A DNA stretch of 10,889 nt from Bordetella sp. (GTDB taxonomy: Bacteria > Pseudomonadota > Gammaproteobacteria > Burkholderiales > Burkholderiaceae_B). The stretch spans positions 1 through 10,889 of the forward strand of contig DAIDKG010000048.1 in the NCBI GenBank assembly GCA_027450125.1, written 5' to 3'. Below are positions 7,083-10,889 of this stretch, piece after piece; the first letter of the stretch is position 1, and every line of letters begins with the position of its first letter. Below the pieces are notes generated by a model that was not told the DNA's origin, ran no database searches, and saw only the letters and a list, made by a program, of their open reading frames with translations. A program made the translations under genes and the position numbers.

Positions 7083-7644
7083 AGATCTTGCCGACCAGGT
7101 CCAGCGAGGGAGCGAGGGTCTTCTCGCCTTCCTTCCACTTGGCGGGGCAGACTTCACCCGGATGCGAGGCCACGTATTGGGCGGCCTTGACCTTGCGCAG
7201 CAGTTCCTTGGCGTCGCGGCCGATGCCTTCGGCCGTGACTTCGACGCCCTGGATCACGCCGTTGGGGTCGATGATGAAGGTGCCGCGATCGGCCAGGCCC
7301 TGGCCGGCGCGCAGGACTTCGAAGTTCTGCGACAGTTCCCAGGTCGGGTCGCCGATCATCGTGTACTTGATCTTCTTGATGGCGTCCGACGTGTCGTGCC
7401 AGGCCTTGTGCGAGAAGTGGGTGTCGGTCGACACGGAATAGACCTCGACGCCCAGTTTCTGGAATTCGGCGTAGTTGTCGGCCAGGTCTTCCAGTTCGGT
7501 GGGGCACACGAAAGTGAAATCGGCGGGGTAGAACACCATCACGGCCCACTTGCCCTTCAGGGTGGCTTCGGTCACTTCGATGAACTTGCCGTCGCGCAGG
7601 GCTTGGGCCTTGAAGGGTTTGATTTGGGTATTGACAAGAGACAT
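7081..7644 (-). CDS. ahpC: Alkyl hydroperoxide reductase subunit C (2-Cys peroxiredoxin)
   Basis: A 187-residue peroxiredoxin that reduces hydrogen peroxide, organic peroxides and peroxynitrite in the cytosol and is recycled by AhpF. The peroxidatic cysteine is C47 in DFTFVCPTE. The resolving cysteine is C166 in [10 protein letters not shown], and the active-site arginine is R120 in LADRGTF. The C-terminus ends [12 protein letters not shown], which I recall as identical to the end of E. coli AhpC; that protein also has 187 residues. This makes it the AhpF-dependent enteric-type enzyme rather than the AhpD-linked type. A strong ribosome binding site (GAGGAA) precedes the start. A promoter with an adjoining OxyR-like site lies 44-109 bases upstream, and ahpF follows 112 bp downstream. 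Confidence 0.97.
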   Translation of the reverse strand: MSLVNTQIKPFKAQALRDGKFIEVTEATLKGKWAVMVFYPADFTFVCPTELEDLADNYAEFQKLGVEVYSVSTDTHFSHKAWHDTSDAIKKIKYTMIGDPTWELSQNFEVLRAGQGLADRGTFIIDPNGVIQGVEVTAEGIGRDAKELLRKVKAAQYVASHPGEVCPAKWKEGEKTLAPSLDLVGKI

Positions 7645-7687
7645 TGCAATTTCCTCTGTGCGTGGGTGAAAAGACGGTATGGATGCA

Positions 7688-7716
7688 ATGTTAGGGAGTC
7701 TTGTCGTTTAGATCAA
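7688..7716 (-). promoter_or_regulatory. Candidate ahpC promoter
   Basis: On the minus strand -35 TTGATC (7711-7716) and -10 TAACAT (7688-7693) are exactly 17 bases apart, each matching consensus at 4 of 6 positions. Transcription near 7681 would give a leader of about 36 bases carrying the ahpC ribosome binding site. The moderate match suits an activator-dependent promoter. Confidence 0.6.
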
Positions 7717-7753
7717 ATTTATTAATTAAATCTAATCTATTGTTTTTAACTAT
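7717..7753 (-). promoter_or_regulatory. OxyR-like binding site directly upstream of the ahpC -35
   Basis: Reading the minus strand from 7753, ATAGTTAAAAACAAT (7739-7753) fits the half-site pattern ATAG-N-T-NNN-A-N-CTAT at 9 of 10 defined positions. The second half (7717-7731) after seven bases fits poorly. It ends at the base next to the -35, the placement expected for OxyR activation. The block is AT-rich and may also match by chance. Confidence 0.45.
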
Positions 7754-7858
7754 ATCAAGGAGGCAAGTCCGCGATATCGACAAGTCGACCCATGCATCGT
7801 TGGGGGTAGATCTGTTGTGCCGCGCCGGGAACGGGATCCGGGCGCTTGCGCACACCCG
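7754..7858. other. Gene-free stretch downstream of gph
   Basis: About 105 bp between the gph stop and the ahpC regulatory region. I see no intrinsic terminator for gph: the only pairing is a 5-bp GCGCC/GGCGC stem within about 7822-7845. Five perfect 6-base palindromes fall within 7772-7839. Confidence 0.4.
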
Positions 7859-8533
7859 CTATTTTGGCAGCAAAGCGGCGATCGCGGGCCACAGGCCCGC
7901 AACGTCGTCGGCTCGCGCTTCGGCCTGCCAGGTATCGACCGCGCCGCCATCGCCCAGATAGCCGTAGGCGGCTGCAATGGCCGGCATGCCGGCAGCGTGG
8001 GCTGCCTGCACGTCGCGCAGGTCGTCCCCGATATAAAGGCAGCGATCGGCGCCGAAACCCGCCTCCCGGGCCGCGTGCAATAACGGCGCCGGATGGGGTT
8101 TGGCGTGGGGAGTGGTGTCGCCGCAGACCAGGGCAGCGCAATGACGCGTCAGGCCCAGATGCTCGACGATGGGGCGGGTCAGATGGGTGGCCTTGTTGGT
8201 GACGATGCCCCAGGCGTGGCCCTGCGTGCGGATGCGATCGAGCAGGTCGGCGATGCCGGGAAAGAGCCTGCTGTGCACGGTGGAATTGGCCGCGTAATGG
8301 TCGAGGAACTGCCGACGGACGGCTTCATAGTCGGGGTGCTCGGGCAGCAGGTCCAGGGCCACACGCAGCATGCCGCGCGCGCCTTGCGAGGCGACGGGCC
8401 GCAGCATGTCGACAGGCAGGGGGCCCATGCCGCGCAGGGCGCGCTGGGCATTGGCTGACGCGGCCAGGTCGGGAGCCGTGTCGGCCAGCGTGCCGTCGAA
8501 GTCGAATAAGACCAGCGCGCGCATGGGGGTCAT
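7859..8533 (-). CDS. gph: Phosphoglycolate phosphatase (HAD superfamily)
   Basis: A 224-residue HAD-type phosphatase, probably removing phosphate from 2-phosphoglycolate formed during DNA repair. HAD motif I is [13 protein letters not shown] (nucleophile D11, acid/base D13). Motif II is the threonine of IVTNK (T112), motif III is K145 in AKPHP, and motif IV is GDD (169-171). The cap domain between residues 15 and 90 is the helical type seen in Gph and PGMB proteins. The ATG overlaps the ubiG stop as ATGA, so translation is probably coupled. An ATG three codons later is a possible alternative start. ubiG followed by gph is a common arrangement in proteobacteria. The narrower substrate call is moderately sure, since HAD paralogues overlap in activity. 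Confidence 0.88.
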   Translation of the reverse strand: MTPMRALVLFDFDGTLADTAPDLAASANAQRALRGMGPLPVDMLRPVASQGARGMLRVALDLLPEHPDYEAVRRQFLDHYAANSTVHSRLFPGIADLLDRIRTQGHAWGIVTNKATHLTRPIVEHLGLTRHCAALVCGDTTPHAKPHPAPLLHAAREAGFGADRCLYIGDDLRDVQAAHAAGMPAIAAAYGYLGDGGAVDTWQAEARADDVAGLWPAIAALLPK

Positions 8534-9258
8534 TGCTCTTTGCGTGTGGCAACCAGGTAGTTCACCGAGGTGTTGGCGCTCAGCGTATAGACCTGGGTGA
8601 GAGGGTTGTATTCCATGCCTTTGAGCTCGACAGTGGAAAGGCCCGCCTGGCGTGTATAGGCCCCCAGTTCGCTGGGTTTGATGAAGCTGGCGTAGCTATG
8701 GGTGCCTCGTGGCAATAGCTTGAGCAGGTATTCGGCGCCGATGATGGCAAACAGGAAAGACTTGGGGTTGCGGTTGAGCGTGGAAAAAAATATCCAGCCG
8801 CCGGGTTTTGTCAGCTGGGCGCAGGCACGCACGATCGATGCCGGATCGGGTACATGCTCCAGCATTTCCATGCAGGTGACCACGTCGAAGGAGCCGGGCT
8901 GCTCGGCCGCCAGCTGTTCGACCGGCACATTGCGATAGTCCACCCTGACCCCGGATTCCAGTCCGTGCAGCTTGGCGATTTTCAGCGACTTTTCGGCCAG
9001 GTCGATGCCAGTGACCTCAGCGCCGGCTCGGGCCATGCTTTCGGCCAGGATACCGCCGCCGCAGCCCACGTCGAGCACACGCCGTCCGGCAAGGCTGCCT
9101 ATGCGTTCGCGTATCCAGTCCAGGCGCAGGGGGTTGATGGCATGCAGGGGCTTGAACTCGCTTTCCGGGTCCCACCAGCGGGAGGCCAGAGCGCTGAATT
9201 TATCGAGTTCGGCTTGGTCGGCATTCACGCCGGTATCGGAGGAGGTGTCGGTGCTCAT
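8530..9258 (-). CDS. ubiG: Ubiquinone biosynthesis O-methyltransferase
   Basis: A 242-residue SAM-dependent methyltransferase that carries out both O-methylation steps of ubiquinone synthesis at the cytosolic face of the membrane. The N-terminal block has [19 protein letters not shown] followed by [14 protein letters not shown] (17-49), diagnostic of UbiG. SAM motif I is [11 protein letters not shown] (61-71), the acidic motif II is in [10 protein letters not shown] (82-91), and EMLEHVPDP (131-139) and [16 protein letters not shown] (149-164) are the later motifs. Length matches E. coli UbiG (240). The stop overlaps the gph start by four bases. The start codon lies about 10 bases after the T-tract of the ompA terminator and has no visible Shine-Dalgarno sequence, yet homology begins close after it, so the start is kept with slight doubt. 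Confidence 0.96.
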   Translation of the reverse strand: MSTDTSSDTGVNADQAELDKFSALASRWWDPESEFKPLHAINPLRLDWIRERIGSLAGRRVLDVGCGGGILAESMARAGAEVTGIDLAEKSLKIAKLHGLESGVRVDYRNVPVEQLAAEQPGSFDVVTCMEMLEHVPDPASIVRACAQLTKPGGWIFFSTLNRNPKSFLFAIIGAEYLLKLLPRGTHSYASFIKPSELGAYTRQAGLSTVELKGMEYNPLTQVYTLSANTSVNYLVATRKEQ

Positions 9259-9268
9259 GGCATTGGAG

Positions 9269-9298
9269 AAAAAAAGAGCCTCGCATAGCGAGGCTCTT
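9269..9298 (-). terminator. Intrinsic terminator of ompA
   Basis: On the minus strand an 11-bp perfect stem (arms at 9288-9298 and 9274-9284, loop of three bases) is followed by a run of T (complement of 9269-9275, partly within the stem). It lies 44 bp past the ompA stop and looks highly efficient. Its T-run ends about 10 bases before the ubiG ATG. Confidence 0.92.
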
Positions 9299-9341
9299 CA
9301 TTGTAGCGGCTGGGGGGGGCCAGCCGCTGCATCGGCAGCAA

Positions 9342-9920
9342 TTACTTGCGGGTACCGACGATTTCGATTTCCACGCGGCGGTTCTTGGCACGGCCAGCGG
9401 CGGTGGCATTGCTCGCGACGGGATTGGACTTGCCCTTGCCTTCCGTATAGATGCGGTTGGCGTCGATGCCCTTGCTGACCAGGTAGGTCTTGACGGCGTT
9501 GGCGCGGCGCTGGGACAGCTTCAGGTTGTAGGCAACCGAACCGATCGAGTCGGTGTAGCCGACGGCGATGATGGTTTCGAGGTTGATGGTCTGGACCTGG
9601 GTAGCGACCTGGTCCAGCAGCTTGCGGCCTTCGGGCTTCAGGACAGCCTTGTCGAAGTCGAAGAAGGCGTCGGCGTTGAAGACGACCTTCGAAGCGACCG
9701 GCGTGGGCTTGGCGGCCTGGGCAACTGGGGCGCCGCAAGCTTGCGAGGCGGTGGCGGGCGTCCAGAAGTTATCACGCCAGCACAGTCCGGTGTTGTTCTT
9801 GACGACTTCGCCGAAATTACCGTTCCAGTTGTTGATCACGGTTTGGGCGGAAGCAACGCCCGAAGCCGTCGTCAGGGCGGCAACGGCGAGCGCCAGGGCG
9901 AATTTGGAGGGTTTATTCAT
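9342..9920 (-). CDS. ompA: OmpA family outer-membrane/peptidoglycan-associated protein (short form)
   Basis: A 192-residue secreted protein. The signal peptide covers residues 1-25 (MNKPSK, hydrophobic core, ASA before QTV). A short N-terminal region (26-65) with CWRDNFWTP and two cysteines (C47, C62) leads through an Ala/Pro linker (64-77) to an OmpA C-terminal domain (about 78-190). That domain has FFDFDKAVLKPEGRKLLD, GYTDSIGS, LSQRRANAVKTYL and KNRRVEIE. D124 and R139 are spaced 15 apart, as in the peptidoglycan-binding pair of known OmpA proteins. The eight-stranded barrel of E. coli OmpA (346 residues) is absent, as is usual for Bordetella and Burkholderia OmpA. The start at 9920 has an AGGAG ribosome binding site; the in-frame start at 10010 overlaps the promoter and is rejected. 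It has its own promoter and terminator, so it is probably abundant and monocistronic. Confidence 0.95.
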   Translation of the reverse strand: MNKPSKFALALAVAALTTASGVASAQTVINNWNGNFGEVVKNNTGLCWRDNFWTPATASQACGAPVAQAAKPTPVASKVVFNADAFFDFDKAVLKPEGRKLLDQVATQVQTINLETIIAVGYTDSIGSVAYNLKLSQRRANAVKTYLVSKGIDANRIYTEGKGKSNPVASNATAAGRAKNRRVEIEIVGTRK

Positions 9921-9995
9921 GTTTCTCCTCGTTGAGCTTGAAGCTGAGATAGGTGACTCGCAGCGTCCCCCGCCGCATATCAGGAAAACGGGGCC

Positions 9996-10023
9996 AGTAT
10001 AGCAGTGCAAAGAACAGGTTCAA
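9996..10023 (-). promoter_or_regulatory. Candidate ompA promoter
   Basis: On the minus strand -35 TTGAAC (10018-10023) and -10 TATACT (9996-10001) are 16 bases apart, matching consensus at 4 and 5 of 6 bases. Transcription near 9989 would give a leader of about 69 bases ending in a strong AGGAG site before the ompA ATG. Confidence 0.7.
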
Positions 10024-10261
10024 AGCGCGCCACTGGCTGCGTGCTGGAAACAATCTTAAGCCATTTACCGGGCTTTGGCGCCTCCCGCCTCGCGCATTGC
10101 CGCGGGATGTGATCTTTTCGGTGCTGTAAGGGATTTTCCTGTTGGTTTTTGACAACAAGCCTCGGAAAGGGGTTTGGATGATTCAGGAATTTGTCATTTT
10201 TCGGCGGCTCGAGCGCGTTCCCGGCGTCGGCGCAACCGCGGGCGGGGTGGAAATGGGTCAA

Positions 10262-10270
10262 TGATAGAAT
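10262..10270 (+). promoter_or_regulatory. Candidate extended -10 promoter of gyrA
   Basis: TGATAGAAT contains the TGN extension followed by TAGAAT (5 of 6 to TATAAT). The region 16-18 bases upstream (GC-rich) has no -35, which extended -10 promoters tolerate. Transcription near 10277 would give a leader of about 94 bases. Confidence 0.5.
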
Positions 10271-10280
10271 TTTCTGTTTC

Positions 10281-10338
10281 CCGGCCGAAGGACCAGAGGT
10301 CCGGCTTGCCCCGGACTTATTCCAGGGCCGGGCCCGGC
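10281..10338 (+). promoter_or_regulatory. Structured gyrA leader with alternative hairpins
   Basis: GGACC (10290-10294) can pair with GGTCC (10298-10302). Overlapping GTCCGG (10299-10304) can instead pair with CCGGAC (10311-10316). CCGGCC (10281-10286) can pair with GGCCGG (10326-10331), and 10327-10338 is a perfect 12-base palindrome. These pairings overlap and several exclude each other. Regulation by RNA folding is possible but unproven. Confidence 0.4.
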
Positions 10339-10364
10339 TTACTCTTTGACGACCTAATCGCTGA

Positions 10365-10889
<525 letters not shown>

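Noticed and set aside
5838..7190. 450-codon open frame on the plus strand opposite ahpF
   Set aside because: It mirrors the ahpF frame; ahpF has all cofactor and cysteine motifs. The antisense translation has no recognisable domain and reflects high-GC codon bias.
6997..7725. 242-codon plus-strand open frame opposite ahpC
   Set aside because: Antisense shadow of ahpC running through its promoter; no homology recognised.
7757..7763. Perfect Shine-Dalgarno AAGGAGG on the plus strand
   Set aside because: No start codon lies at usable distance and no plausible plus-strand gene follows.
9921..10010. Longer ompA start at 10010
   Set aside because: It would overlap the predicted -10 element and put residues before an evident signal peptide.
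10149..10154. Consensus TTGACA upstream of gyrA
   Set aside because: No acceptable -10 at 15-19 bases downstream; the TGATAGAAT element nearer gyrA is the better candidate.

Overview
This window looks like a core chromosomal segment of a high-GC betaproteobacterium of the family Alcaligenaceae (Bordetella/Achromobacter relatives). Three things point there: the order ompA-ubiG-gph divergent from gyrA, the short OmpA with a CWRDNFWTP-type N-terminus, and a GyrA that naturally carries Gln at position 83. No mobile element, phage gene, CRISPR array, rRNA or tRNA was seen. Placement at genus level is inferred from remembered protein sequences, not from a search.

Left part (1-3840, all minus strand): a probable GABA (or related omega-amino acid) uptake and breakdown operon, read from right to left. 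The order is gabT, an ABC transporter ATPase (GTG start), a periplasmic binding protein and the first 53 codons of an inner-membrane permease that runs off the left edge. A perfect 11-bp hairpin sits between the binding protein and permease genes. Divergent from gabT is a MocR/GabR-type regulator (3873-5372, plus strand). The space between the two starts holds a perfect 8-7-8 inverted repeat flanked or overlapped by -10 elements for both directions, a strong operator candidate. The working model is that the regulator senses GABA through PLP and controls both its own gene and the gabT-transporter operon.

Middle part (5388-7753, minus strand): the peroxide-defence pair ahpC-ahpF. A promoter (TTGATC-17-TAACAT) lies directly after a sequence resembling an OxyR site. 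A GC-rich hairpin lies between ahpC and ahpF. ahpF ends 15 bp from the regulator gene, tail to tail.

Right part (7859-10889): gph and ubiG overlap by four bases (ATGA). They lie behind ompA, from which they are separated by a strong intrinsic terminator ending only about 10 bases before the ubiG start codon. ompA has its own promoter (TTGAAC-16-TATACT). The 450 bp between ompA and gyrA carries that promoter, plus an extended -10 element and a GC-rich, foldable leader for gyrA (first 173 codons present, plus strand).

I found no convincing undescribed multi-gene system. The most interesting points are regulatory: the gabT/MocR operator, the gyrA leader, the ompA-ubiG junction, and the probable GABA specificity of a transporter that would normally be labelled spermidine/putrescine.
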